Position numbers and translations under genes: made by a program. A DNA stretch of 64,000 bases, taken from assembly GCA_036362985.1 (NCBI GenBank), contig JAYGXS010000005.1, forward strand, positions 5,556,141 through 5,620,140. Reading direction: 5' to 3'. Every line of letters starts with the position of its first letter. The stretch's first letter is position 1. Of this stretch, positions 46,868 through 57,333 are shown piece by piece. The notes below the pieces were generated by a model, which had not been told where the DNA came from, did not search any database, and saw only the letters and a program-made list of their open reading frames with translations. This stretch comes from Ligula intestinalis (taxonomy: Eukaryota; Platyhelminthes; Cestoda; Diphyllobothriidea; Diphyllobothriidae).

Positions 46868-47535
46868 ACGTCCTTCAAATCCGAAAGCACATTTCAAAAT
46901 TCCAGTTAACGTTCTAGGAAGCACATTTCGCCTATTTGAACACACCAGACAGTGACTCAGCTGGTAAGGCGTTACCTAGGCCCATTTGAATAACCCTGTT
47001 CTTCTCCGGCCCAGAGTTAGGCGTGTCTGGTTCAGGACGATAAATAAACCAGCCACCACCACCGCCACCATTCGAATTCCCTTTGTGCTCGTCTGTACTA
47101 CTTCTGGCACCGGAGTCGCTGGCGGATATTCTGTTCGCTCAGAAATGCCAGACGGTGGGAGCGGTGATTTTCCGCTTGTTTACGCCCCCCCCCCCCACTC
47201 ACCTGTTAGAGGTTCTCCCTTTGTGGCACAAACTAGCCAACGACGGCAGTGTGACCATCGATTGCTACAAGGTCCACCGTGTACCCGACGTCTGGGTGGG
47301 TGCAGAGCCGGTGACTTTGTGCGTAAAGTAATTTATAGTAAGCGTGGATTTGTTTACAGTGACACAGACTTCCTACTACCCTCTGCCCTGCTACATTCCC
47401 ACACCGAACGTGTTGGAGAGCTTTAAGGCGACTAGGACTGGTCGGAGGCGCAGTGACCGCACACGAGCCGGTCTCGCTTATAACGCACACAGACACACAC
47501 GTTTCGCAAGGTGCCATAGAGGCTGTTATTAGTTG

Positions 47536-48030
47536 CTAGCGCGGAAGCCCGGCTTCGCCTTGGGCTTCCTTACATGTTGTTGTCCCTTTATGTAGGCAAA
47601 CCGTATATGATAACATTTTAAACTGATTTTGAAGTAGGAGGTGAGTAGGTCGGAATTTCTGAGGTCGTTTAGACTCGGTGAATAGTATGTGTATGCTCAC
47701 AAGGAGTAATTGCGCAGAAAGTAGCGACTGAAAATCGTGTGAACGGTGTGTCTCATAAATCCTTTGCAGTCTATCGTCCCTCCTCCTCAAGACAATATCC
47801 ATGTTGCCATGCTGAGTATCCGACATGATAACGGCCACCTCGTTGCATGTGGGAGCATTAAATCTCCGTTGCTGTTCTCCGCGAGAGCGTTTATCGGCAT
47901 CTATGACAACGGCGAAACCAAGAGAAACATGCATCTTCAAGGCGGACATAAATCTGTTAACGTAGCTGTTGCTCTGGTGTAGCATGTCTCGAGGGGACAA
48001 TATTATGTGATGCTTTAAGCCTGGGTACAC
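47536..48030 (-). pseudogene. Helitron helicase-like protein fragment
   Basis: 164 uninterrupted codons on the minus strand: LHQSNSYVNRFMSALKM, AVVIDADKRSRGEQQRRFNA, PTCNEVAVIMSDTQHGNMDI, VLRRRDDRLQRIYETHRSHD. This follows the Helitron-like N-terminal plan 'N-x-YV-x-x-F', 'AD-R-x-x-x-x-H-x-RR-N-P-x-x-x-EVA', 'RDIVL-x-x-R', 'L-x-x-I-x-E-x-H-x-x-YD-x-x-x-YPL'. The usual YPL is replaced (QSLLSAQL) and the following part diverges. Rep and helicase catalytic motifs are outside or lost. Confidence 0.75.
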
Positions 48031-48377
48031 TCGGGATCAGCTTTGAGCCTGAAGGAAATTTTTAGAAGTACAGCGGTAGATTTAATAGCCTGAGCATTCG
48101 GACTCGTGTAAGGATCCACCAATGGGGACTATGGCAGTGCATCTAAAGTTAACAATTTTGTAGCGAACCCATGCTACACGGGGGTGGCAAACGGGGTTCT
48201 CTCCTTGATTGGGCTGGGTACGCCCCATCTTATGTTCTACGTCATCGGCTGCGATCGGGGTCGCGTCAGCTTAACGCAGGTGTCAGTTGGCGGAACGGGG
48301 AGCCGATCGCCATGTCTCTTGATGCATCTGGTGTCAGACCCCCCTGTTATCACCTGCTACACCCACCCGGCCAAGCG

Positions 48378-48403
48378 CCCCCCCCCCCCCCCCCCCCCCC
48401 CCC
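48378..48403 (+). repeat. 26-base poly(C) run
   Basis: An unbroken run of 26 C, so a G run on the minus strand. Long mononucleotide runs are prone to sequencing and slippage error, and its length should not be trusted. Shorter C/G runs occur at 47187, 55126, 55701, 56170 and 56317. Confidence 0.9.
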
Positions 48404-48871
48404 TCAGTCCCCTGGTCACTTGCAGTGGCAGCAGGATGAATGCCGGCTGCCCGTCGTCGTCGTCGCAGCCAACAACGGGGCGACAGCGACATGGTCGCTG
48501 AATCCTCACGCGCACGGAAGAATGAGACGTCGCGGCCAAAGTCAGGGCTTGAGGTCAACGAGGGAGCGACGTAGAGACAGACACGCACAGGCGATCTCGC
48601 ACGCGTGCCAACGAAGTGAGCGCGGTACTTACGCACACATGCGTCGAAGGGCAGAAGGCGTTTCAATCTGACCCTGCGACCAATGATAACGGAGATGGAC
48701 ACAGAGACAGTCGTGACTTTTATTAAGTATACAGAAGGAAAGCCATGGCAGTCGGCAACTTTCAATGCCACCACATTTAACGTAAATGGCAGTATTTAGG
48801 CTATAAACGTTGCCGGCTGAGGCGAAGGCCACTGGGATGGCCATTTCTGACGCATAAGCCATTCACACCCA

Positions 48872-49065
48872 ACTTCAGTCGTGGTGTGCCATCCGGGGCT
48901 CGAACCCGTGACCTTTGGCCCAGAAGTCCAACACTCTAACTAGTATTCATTTGCCTACACTAATAGTCGCTGTGGTGCTGCTGGCGGGACTCAAGGGTGC
49001 GCCGGCCCCAAGGCAGGACGGTACGAATTAGTTTGCGGTCGGTGAACGTTCATCAACGCGTTTAA
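48872..49065 (-). repeat. tRNA-derived SINE head (minus) adjoining the shared tail module
   Basis: Minus strand: GAGTGTTGGACTTCTGGGCC (box A side) and CGGGTTCGAGCCCCGG (box B, 48893-48908), one of the best conserved heads here. The adjoining 48961-49060 (GCTGCTGGCGGGAC...AGTTTGCGGTCGGTGAACG) matches the tail at 44490-44560 but in the + orientation, so head and tail are oppositely arranged compared with 44310. Confidence 0.6.
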
Positions 49066-49199
49066 TCGGCTTTTTTGTTTAATGGTGCGAAGGGTAAGCT
49101 CTGAATCGGCTTCACTGATACCACCCTCGCACGACTCGGTGGCCTCTACGATTGTTGTTGTTTTGTGTATTAACTTACTCCCTTAACCTAGTTTGCCAG

Positions 49200-49850
49200 A
49201 AAACATGGCATAAATTTTTTAAGAAAGATGAAGAAATTCGGCGACTTTGTCTGAGCGAAGCCATACGTCCTCAGGCGCGAGGTCCGTAGGGTTGGCCAGG
49301 CAGCCGATGAGGGTGGCACGTTGTGTGGGAAGGCAGGAGGCAGTCAGGACAATTGTCCGTGACGTTGTCGAAGCATGAAGTGAGACGGCATTTTAATGAA
49401 TTCAGCAGCATGGAGAAGCCGGAACGCAGCTGTGATAGTCTGGTTCTGGCGTTCCTGGAAGGTTGGCCCTACGTTCTCTGGCCATGATGTCGGAGACCGG
49501 CGGAGGAGCGTTGAGGAGTCTGTTGGGTTTATAGCTGCTAATGGCTTGCTCGACAGTTTTGGGTGTGGATACGCTTAACGAATTCCGGTATCGGTAGATT
49601 AGTAGGATACACCTAAGCATGTGAGCGGTACGCGTCTATGGTAGATTGCTTCATGCGTCTAGCAGGTGGAGGGCGTGTTAAGGGACGATAACCCGGATGT
49701 TCTGGGTTATGGGACTGCGCAATGTAGATTTTTGCCTGCATGATAGAGTGAACTTTCAGAGGTAGGACTTGAGTTTCCTGATAAAGGTGATCTACATTGG
49801 TCATATTAACACAGCCCGTTGCGATGCGGAGAGCAGCGTTTTTAACGGTC
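49200..49850 (-). pseudogene. Jockey-type RT 3' end, third fragment
   Basis: Minus strand: VDHLYQETQVLPLKVHSIMQ (49740-49804; compare IDHLHAEASVLPVAAHNKLL of the 60.4-kb copy), then ANLPGTPEPDYHSC, and near 49270-49330 LIGCLANPTDLAPEDVWL, equivalent to the C-terminal 'HLF-C-x-x-x-PT-L-x-x-x-DLW'. Frames are broken. It lies about 100 bp upstream of receptor exon 5. Confidence 0.65.
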
Positions 49851-49955
49851 GCCCGAGTAATAATGATATTTTCGCAGCCTTACTAATTACCCGGTGTTTA
49901 AACTAATAACTGGCCATTTGTCGGTTTCTTCCCTCCTCCTCCCCCGTGACTGTAG

Positions 49956-50398
49956 ATGCTCTGAAGCGTCTGAATGCCTTGCTGGATTCAGACGGCTCTA
50001 GACTGGCTATACGGTCCGATTTTCACACTTCCGATGACATTAGCCGTTTTCTCAGGAAGGAAGAATCCAGCCTGCGGTGGTCCTCAGCGCGCGGCACCAA
50101 TGGCACCAGCGTTGCACAGCAGCAACCGCCGCAGCTTGTCCTCCTCAATTGGTACCCCAGCCCGCTGACTCTCAACGATCAGCTCGTGCGCGTTGGTCTG
50201 CCCGACTGCATCAGCCTGCGCTCCCGTAACCTCCGCGGGCAGGGGGATGGCTCGGAACGCAATCAGCTCTGCCAATTCGAGGTCAACCAGCTGGTGAAAA
50301 TAGCCTGGGCGAAACTCGGCGAGGCAGCGCCACTGATCGCAAAATTGGTGGAAAGGATGCAAATTCTACAATCGGATTATGTGCAATTGCTGGAAGAC
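49956..50398 (+). CDS. Receptor exon 5: C-terminal lobe of OpuAC-like module
   Basis: The longest exon; residues 216-363. In order: a helical start (DALKRLNALLDSD), SDFHTSDDISRFL, a strand motif QLVLLNWYPSPLTL like the 'x-x-x-W-x-P-x-x-L' strand of OpuAC, a short Cys-containing loop, then EVNQLVKIAWAKLGEAAP and LQSDYVQLLED. This last part matches the usual OpuAC ending, in which a helix 'KIA-x-x-x-L-x-x-x-A-P' precedes an acidic helix 'D-x-x-x-L'. The acceptor follows a C/T-rich tract ending GACTGTAG and the donor is GTATGT at 50399. A Jockey-type retrotransposon end on the opposite strand lies about 100 bp upstream. Confidence 0.85.
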
Positions 50399-50684
50399 GT
50401 ATGTTTGGGTTAGCCTTGGTGCTCTAATACCCCCCCCTTTTATTGTGTGTTTAACTGCCATAGAAAGGGGTGTTTGCTGACAGGAATCCTAGTCCTGACC
50501 TACCTTTTTCCGGGCTATTCTTCAAATGCGCCTGCTAGGAGGCGATTTGTTTCTGTTTTACTCAAATACTTGCCGATCAGCCGTTTGGAATTCAGATCTG
50601 AGGCCTGCCTGGCCTAGCCCTATAGTGTGGTTGCCCGGTAACAAAGAAGAAGCCATGCCACTTTTCGCCAACACTTTCTGATTA

Positions 50685-51156
50685 CAGTAGTCACCAGTGA
50701 TTAAGCCCACCTCGGGCCCAGACCGAATTGGGTCTAATAAGCGGCGGGCGCACTAATGGGAGAGTCCTAGTTTTTGATTAGCAAACGCAGGATAGCCACT
50801 ATACATCACATACGTACTGTATTATGTGAAGAGCTTGGTTATGTGCAAGAAAAGAATGCTGTTTGTCTGTATTTTGCGTAATAACAAAAACAAAAGAATT
50901 AATTTGCGACACGTTTATAAGAAGCGGTCTAGTCTCAGTTGTTTTGGAGGAAACTTCACTCGCAAGTGCTCTTTGATGTCCTTTTCCGGGCACCAGAAAT
51001 CGCAGAGATCTGAGAATCTAAGTCTATCCTGTTGTCAAACTGGGCTTTGTAGCTGGTGACTGGGCTTATTAGGCCGGCGTATTTTGCTATGTAAAATTCC
51101 GTCCTAAGCTGATTTGGGCTTAATACGCGGCTGGGCTTTATAACCGGTGACTACTG
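50685..51156 (-). mobile_element. Pogo-like MITE, copy 2 (opposite orientation, intact TA target)
   Basis: CAGTAGTCACCAGTGATTAA at the left and ATAACCGGTGACTACTG at the right, flanked by TA (50683-50684) and TA (51157-51158). The interior matches copy 1 in reverse complement, e.g. AGAATGCTGTTTGTCTGTAT against ATACAGACAAACAGCATTCT. It lies within receptor intron 5. Confidence 0.85.
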
Positions 51157-52688
51157 TACTTAGATTTGGTCAGCGCCGGACCTCACTGTAAGTCGTTATA
51201 GCTGGTCTGCATTAACCGACCCCGCAACGCGTTTTGTGCATCGGATCTCCAAGCAGACCTGTCATTCGTCGCACATACCCAAAGTGGTCTACTGTTTCTA
51301 GAGGGATTTTAAGACACGTGGCGGGCTAGAGGGTGGATAGCCTCTACTCGATCACATACCTTGTTGTCGCTGCGCCCTATTAGAGGTGTCACATGTGCGT
51401 TTTGGGGCCTGTAGTTAACATTCCGTAGGAAGAAATCATAGAGCCGTCCAATGGCACAAGTCTATCGTCCGAAGATTATGACGGAATTCGTGGCTCAAGG
51501 ACTATTGGTTGATTAACGAACAGGTAGTGTTCGTTTAATGCGTGATAACTGTGCAGTAGCAAATACAGTAAAGCTGTTTGTAATTGATTTTCTGAAGTAA
51601 AAATATAGGCGAAAGGCCTTTGAAAGGAACGAAAAATACCAAGAGAAATACCTATTCGTCAGTAAATTAACCCTATCGACTAATAATACTATTAAAAAAA
51701 CCCGCTATCAGCATTTAGTTCAGTTTATTGCGCGGCCCTACGATTTACTCCTACACCACACTCTTGTGTCGTTGATTAGGTCAAATAAAGGCCGAACCAT
51801 GTATGCGCAGCTAACTCATCGTCTGGCTTCAAAGTGATGGCTCAGCGACTTTCACTCCTAGTAAACTGACCGAAGATGGGAGATTCGCTTCCACCCGCAC
51901 TTGTGTATCTAGTTCATGGTGTGCAGGGTGGTTCAAAGTGTGCAGTCTTCATAGTCATGTGGCCATGTGACCACATGCGTACTCTTATTAGCAGTTTTAG
52001 TAATCTTAATTATGCGATGATTTAGTAGTTTGCACCCCAGTCGTTAATGCCACGATTTTATCCTCCGTGTTGTATGCTCACGTGATAATCACGTGGCAGT
52101 TTGGCTCGCCGTCAACGAGAGTATTGGCTGTCCGTGCCCTCCCCTACATGACTGGTTCTCCTGTTCCGGCAAAGTCGCAGAATAAAATATAGTAACGGCA
52201 AGTATTTGCGCTTGTTGATAGACTGTGGACCTAAGTATCATGACTGGAGTAGCTCGCGGTTCACATAGTAAACACCTCTTGCAAGGACTGAGGTCCCGTC
52301 AAGTAAGCTGCAACCTAAGAGCTAGCGTCTCCTCATCGCTGCTGCATGCTCGGCCATTCGGGTTCGGAGTGATCTCCCGATTTCGCCGACGTATTTGCTT
52401 CTTACACAACTGCACTAGATCTGGTAAACGGCTCTTGACGTTTTCGGCTGTGACAGTGGGTCTTTCAGCTTCATGGCCCATCGCCTAATGGTTGTCTACG
52501 ACCTGTGTGCAACGCAAACTTGAAATGGAGTGAGAGAGCGCCTGAGTACTCCCGAGACCTTCACAATTTCAGAGAGATCGCCAACATTTTGGCGTCTCGT
52601 CTCGTTTGCGTATACATTGGGGACCATTATATCTTAGATCCCTTCCATGTTATTGTTATTCAGCAATTTTGTCTTTCGGTTAGGACTT

Positions 52689-52776
52689 CAGTAGTCGCCC
52701 ACGGTTAATAAGTCCGCCGCTTATTAAGCCCAATTTGGTCTGGGCCCGAGGTGGGCTTAATAGCCGGCGACTACTG
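52689..52776 (+). mobile_element. Pogo-like MITE, 88-bp minimal derivative
   Basis: Only the two ends remain: CAGTAGTCGCCCACGGTTAA, a short centre with CCGCTTATTAAGCCCAATTT, then GGTGGGCTTAATAGCCGGCGACTACTG described in part. TA follows on the right. Almost the whole interior of copies 1 and 2 is deleted, leaving a near-palindrome. Confidence 0.8.
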
Positions 52777-53197
52777 TATAGAGCAACTTGGGCCTGGATC
52801 GCCCATATCTGTGCTTGTCTCTGTAGATGGGGTTCGAAGCAGCCTCTGAAACGTCGGAACAATGAGCGTATTTTTTCAGCGCCTGCATCTCCTCCTTCTA
52901 AACTAGACTTTTCGAAGAAAAATCTGTCCCTCAGATTTGTTTGGCCGACGAGTTGCCTCCATCACGCATGTTTTTTAATCGTCAGAATGCGCAAATAGCT
53001 GTGACTTGGAGGGCCGCTGACCTCTCGGGTAGCGTACGTCACCCCTGTACTAAGCGGAAACAAGCCTAATTTGACCTCTGTGACAACGTACACGGGCTAG
53101 TGCTATAATATACACTGAAAATTAGCTCGTATAAGAGTCGGCGCTTGCCTAAAAGCGACCTCACCGTCGTCAACCACTGTAACCAGATCAACTCACA

Positions 53198-53593
53198 TTG
53201 ATTGAGTTTTACCAACTTATGCGGCTCAAGGACCCAGTACCCGTAAATCAAAAGTCCGGTGTCATGTACCGTATTGACTGCCTTTGTGGTGAAGCCAATT
53301 ATGTTGGTGAAACTGGCAAGTGGGTCCTCGCGAGAATGCACCAGCATGACCTCGCCGTGCAATGGAACGACAAGAATTCCCTGGTGGCCACCCACGCATC
53401 CAAGCCAGGGCACAGCTTCGACTTCGAAAACGTGCAAATACTGGGTCGGTCAGACGATCGAACTTCACGCCTGCTGCAGGAAGCCTGGCATTCACGCGCG
53501 GGCATGTCGAGCTTCGTGATGCCTACCTCGCGTTGCGCGAGCAGATCAAGGGCAGAGGTCAATCCCGGCAGAACCGACTTAATTACACCGTGA
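53198..53593 (+). pseudogene. Penelope-like GIY-YIG endonuclease domain (131 codons open)
   Basis: Best preserved Penelope fragment: MRLKDPVPVNQKSGVMYRID, CLCGEANYVGETGKWVLARM, HQHDLAVQWNDKNSLVATHA, then HSFDFENVQILGRSDDRTSR and LLQEAWHSR. The GIY-YIG equivalents are VMYRI and NYVGET, with the Arg (ARM) and His following, and the 'EAWHS' helix. The RT part is not seen upstream, so it is 5' truncated. A GAAACGTCGG terminal motif with a stem-loop follows about 50 bp downstream. Confidence 0.8.
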
Positions 53594-53599
53594 GCTGTA

Positions 53600-53650
53600 C
53601 GTTTTTTCAGTCCTTGACTGGACTCGCGGGAGAGTTCGAAACGTCGGACA
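53600..53650 (+). repeat. Penelope terminal motif downstream of the GIY-YIG fragment
   Basis: TGACTGGACTCGCGGGAGAGTTCGAAACGTC: a possible stem GACTC(GCGG)GAG..TTC precedes GAAAC, with a degraded CTGATGA-like start (CTTGACT). It lies where Penelope-like elements are known to carry hammerhead motifs. A related word TCTGAAACGTCGGAAC is at 52846. Confidence 0.35.
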
Positions 53651-54039
53651 AATACATTATTGGTCCCAGATAACGTCTTACCCTCCTCTATTCAGTTTTA
53701 CCATTGGAACACGGTGGGCGTGAGAAGAGTGAAATGAATTTGGTGCGCTGCAAGCCTTCCCTGATGACGTGTGGTGCACCCGCACTCCACCACTCCATAA
53801 TTGCTAGTGAACTTGAGGTGTTGCTTACTAAACAAACGCATATCGTTACTTTTGGCGAACGGACTGGAAGCGTAAATACTTAGTTCAAGGTGAACCAGCG
53901 CCGCAGCCTGCACTTTAGATTAAGGATCATTCTGGGCTCCCTGTCTTCGTTGGTAACGGGATGAGTATTTTTCATAACTTGACCAGTGAGTGCCCCTCTT
54001 TCAGTGTTAATACATCCATTCGAAACCAGCAGAATAACG

Positions 54040-54135
54040 AGCATGGCCGTGGTACAATGATAGTGTTGAACTCAATGACCAAACGTCCTGAGTTCGAATC
54101 TCGGGGGTTACCACCCTCAAGAATGGGTATGTATG
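54040..54135 (+). repeat. tRNA-derived SINE, subfamily shared with 36737
   Basis: GGCCGTGGTACAATGATAGTGTTGAACTCAATGACC (box A region) and TGAGTTCGAATCTCGGGG (box B, 54090-54106), better preserved than the 36737 copy. The 3' flank diverges from that copy after about 70 bases. Confidence 0.65.
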
Positions 54136-54913
54136 CATATAGACAGATAAGCTTGCAATCATCAGTTTTAGGACACACTCTTCCCCCAGATTGACCTCTG
54201 TTAATATCAACAAGGACCTTGGCTTCCAATCTGCGTACTTAGTTTTACATGTTAAACGTCCGGCCATTCTCCGACACATTTTTTTCTGAGCCTTATGCAG
54301 TACCGTTTTTGACAGCCTTTCTTAGCCCCTATGTAGAGCTGACCTCTGAACAGAGTTTTTCGAGCATGCGCAGCAGGGGATACGTTGGACGGGACTCCGC
54401 GTAGACCATCTCTTATGCACCAGGCGTCATCGGCCCAGTCCCGAGATTTGAAAACGTAGTGGAAAAGCGATTTAGGCGTCCGTTTGTGTGTCTGTGTGTG
54501 TGCGTCGAATTCCTCTGCCTTACTGTTATAGCCACTATTTCTCCGGTCCGAACAACTGTTGTAGGAGAGGGAATAGGCTTTTTTGGCCACAGTCCCTACC
54601 AGGAGCGTTGTCGTGCGCCTCGATGAGTCACGGCTCTTTTTTCGGGGCGTCTATGTGCGTGTGACTGCATTTGCACTATTTTTCACGCGGGAATTGCGCC
54701 AGTAAAGCAGACGTCCTGCTAGCCACTATCTGGCAAGTTGCCAGACCTTTATGAGGGGAAATTAACCCCGCTCATTTTTATGACCGCCTACTACGCGGGC
54801 ATGCAAGTAGGCAGCTGTAACAACGCAGAATTGCTATTGGGAAACCTGCGATACTACGCCCCCAGCTGGGCTAAGCTCCATCACCGCCTCCAAATTCAAG
54901 CAAATAACTGTCT

Positions 54914-54948
54914 CTGATGATGGTGTCGGATCATAATCCGAAACGTCT
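54914..54948 (+). ncRNA. Hammerhead-ribozyme-like core
   Basis: CTGATGA (54914-54920), then a stem GGAT(CATA)ATCC (54928-54939), then GAAAC (54940-54944) and GTC. The spacing before the stem (7 bases) is longer than in canonical hammerheads, so activity is uncertain. Same motif order as the minus-strand copy at 46687. Confidence 0.35.
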
Positions 54949-55158
54949 AACTAATTAATGTGTTGCTCTAGTGATCGCATCTTTTCCTTTTGAAGTAAGT
55001 AACCTCTGCAGCCAGTCTGACTGTCCTTTTTGTAAACTTCGGTTAATGATAACCCGTCACTGCACGGTCGCCTAGCGAATACAGAGCAAAGATCAGATCC
55101 CTGGGTTGTTCTCTCCCCCCGAGTGACCCCCCCCCCTTCCCTCTTCTTCTTCACTCAG

Positions 55159-55372
55159 GTCGATAGCAATTTTCTGAACTACACTGCTGCGAAACTGCGG
55201 GGTGAGGAAAGACGTTTTCGTGCCATGTACCGAGACATTGCCTGTTTCTGGCTCCGTATGAACAGGCCGACCTGGAAGGAGTGGACCCCGGGTTGGGACA
55301 TGAAGAAGGAACTCGTCATCGGTGGAATGTTTACTTTCTACGGAAAGTGGGTACTCAGTGGTCTTGAAAAAA
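55159..55372 (+). CDS. Receptor exon 6: junction between OpuAC-like and class C ligand-binding modules
   Basis: Encodes residues 364-434 plus one base. It begins VDSNFLNYTAAKLRGEERRF (NYT sequon), continues as an amphipathic helix, then IACFWLRMNRPTWKEW, then the strand ELVIGGMFTFYG at about 414-425. 'IGG-x-F' is the usual first strand of the ANF-receptor/GABA-B ligand-binding domain. The exon therefore contains both the end of the first module and the start of the second, which argues that they belong to one polypeptide and not two genes. The acceptor follows a pyrimidine tract (CTTCTTCACTCAG); the donor is GTAAGC at 55373, phase 1. Confidence 0.85.
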
Positions 55373-57159
55373 GTAAGCTACTGTCTTTTCAATTGTCCCC
55401 CTGTTTTTTGTTTCATTGTTGAAAGTCTACTTATTTTCTCTTTTCCTTCCTTCTTCGGTGTTTTCTAGCACCTTTTTGGTTAGCTGCAGATACTCTTGCT
55501 GAAAACAGGGGCTAAATTGATTTGCCGCACACGTTCTCGTGGTGCCGTAACCACTGTTGAGCATAGTACGTTAGCTTTCGCATCGCGTCAGCCCTTAAGT
55601 CATCCAGTCCGATCATAAGGCGGTTGGCAGACGTAAACACACAGTGAACTGATGCATTGAAAAGGGTAGATAAGGAGACTGAACCCTAAGGAGTTGGCAG
55701 GGGGGGGGGTCCGTTTCACTGCAATTTATCCCAGGCATCCGAATCAAGCGCAAAGCTTTAAGCGTTTGCCAACTGATAGGATGACTTGGCCCTTTTGAAG
55801 AACGAGAGTCAGCCTTTACTGACACAGTTTAAGACGGTCAAATTGTTGTAGGTTTGGCAGTCGTGGCCCACGCTGGCTCATGGCATGCGTTTTTCGGGGT
55901 ACGCTGACTCTGGATAAACTCCTAGCTACTGTCGTACGAATTCGTCTAGCTGGCATTCGTTGACGCTGACGCCAGCGGCTGCGTCTACTATCGTCACCTC
56001 TTCGTCAGCAAGTCGCTGGTTCACAGTAAAGGGAAGGATTTAGATTCCTCCTGAGGTACATTTGAAAATTTCTCATAATGAGAAATTAAGCGCACTCAAA
56101 AATTATCATTACGCACCAGCAGTCGTGGCTTCATTGTTTACTTTGCGTGACCTCGGTGGCCTTCCCACCCCCCCCCCTCCCTCCACCGGCTAAGGTCGGG
56201 GAGATCTTGTGTCTGGTACGCATCAGCAGGCTGTCTACATTTATCAACCACTGTCCCTGACACCATTTCCGGTCAGCTTAACTCAGGTCGTTGAAGTACG
56301 GTATAGACAAGAGATGGGGGGGGGGTAGAGGTGAAACTGGGTCATTCCTCATCATGGCAAATCAGCGCATTCTGGATTATAAACAACCAAACGCACTAAA
56401 TTATTGTAAGGACGCGCGGTTATTCGTGTCTTAGAGGGCCCCCAACTGATAGGGGAAATCCACCTTGGTGTACACTCAAAGCCAGACTACAATGGCGCTA
56501 ATGACACCTCCAACTTCTGTGGGTTTTATGATCATTTATTGACGTCCGCTTTGGGTGTACAGTTGTGGTCCGGTCGTGAATACCTCGCGTAGACTCCTCA
56601 CTACGCCCTTACCCATCTGCAGTCGTATTGACTTTGGATTACGGTCAACGGGTAGTTTTGTTGTCGTCTGCCTAACCAAGAACAACCATGCGCAATGCAG
56701 TACGACGTCCTTTTCTACACTGTTCTCCAAAGGCACTGCTCATTACCCTTAATTAAACTGAACAGTGCGGACCCTTGCAACGAATGGATTTTCAGTTAGC
56801 AGCCTAGCAACGTTCGTAATTGTTAGGACTGTGCGAAAATGCTGTCATACCCTCCACCGGTTTCACGCGCGGGCATTCTTCTGTGACTTGTTTTTGTCGA
56901 TCTTTCAGTACCTTTTCGTGCCTGGCTCCACCCTCTGTCCAAATCCGCCAGATTTTCGACATAAAATTGCAAAGATAACGTCGGCCAGTCTCACACAAAA
57001 TCAACAGTTGTCACTAAGTCATTTTTGAACCCCCCGCCCTGCTAGAGTTAATGTGTTGAAACCTTGTTTCTTTTGTGCATTTTTCTCGCATTTTTTCTCC
57101 TCAGATGCAGTACTAATACTATTACCCATTCTAATCACGTTTTCTTCCTCCCCCGACAG
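55373..57159 (+). other. Intron 6 (1.79 kb)
   Basis: Donor GTAAGC, acceptor TCCCCCGACAG. Contains short G and C runs (55701, 56170, 56317) and a decayed GAGAAATTAAGCGC-type AT stretch. No element recognised. Confidence 0.65.
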
Positions 57160-57333
57160 ATGCCGTGTCTGCCTTAGACGTTTTGAACGGCAATCCGGCC
57201 TACTTTGCTGACTCCGAATACATCGTCAAACTTCAAATTCGCAATGTCACCTGCTCCCAGGACGTTGTGCTCGATGACTTCTATCGTTTTCTCGCTGAAC
57301 GCGACAACTCTGAAACCATGGTTGGCCTAATAG
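57160..57333 (+). CDS. Receptor exon 7: class C ligand-binding domain, first helix and strand
   Basis: Encodes residues 435-492 plus one base: NAVSALDVLNGNP, YIVKLQIRNVTCSQDVVLDD, FYRFLAERDNSETMVGLI. This follows the GABA-B receptor layout: helix ending 'A-L-x-x-x-N', strand 'Y-x-x-K-L', a Cys next to an N-glycosylation sequon, a helix, then the strand leading to the 'G-x-x-CS' loop. The Cys probably pairs with the Cys in exon 8, as in GABA-B receptors (inference). Acceptor CCCCCGACAG; donor GTGAAT at 57334. Confidence 0.85.

Larger units (their letters stand above)
37130..49955 (+). other. Intron 4 (12.8 kb), transposon-filled, contains assembly gap
   Basis: Donor GTGAGT; acceptor after CTCCTCCTCCCCCGTGACTGTAG. 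Elements are listed separately. 37200-38480 and 39100-40040 hold nothing recognised. 38500-38850 has triplet-rich tracts: GCC repeats at 38516, GAC repeats at 38570, AGT repeats at 38827. 46870-47530 is moderately GC-rich with C runs and no gene seen. Confidence 0.6.
50399..55158 (+). other. Intron 5 (4.76 kb)
   Basis: Donor GTATGT, acceptor after CCTTCCCTCTTCTTCTTCACTCAG. Holds two pogo-like MITEs, a Penelope endonuclease fragment with terminal motifs, and a SINE. 51160-52680 and 54140-54900 have nothing recognised. Confidence 0.7.

Noticed and set aside
48171..48671. 166-codon + strand ORF with a polyproline tract
   Set aside because: The polyproline comes from the 26-base C run, which stays open in several frames. 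No recognisable domain on either side.
52299..52481. 60-codon minus-strand peptide (RPTVTAENVKSRLPDLVQLC)
   Set aside because: Looks faintly protein-like but is short, unidentified, and surrounded by transposon debris; not enough to annotate.
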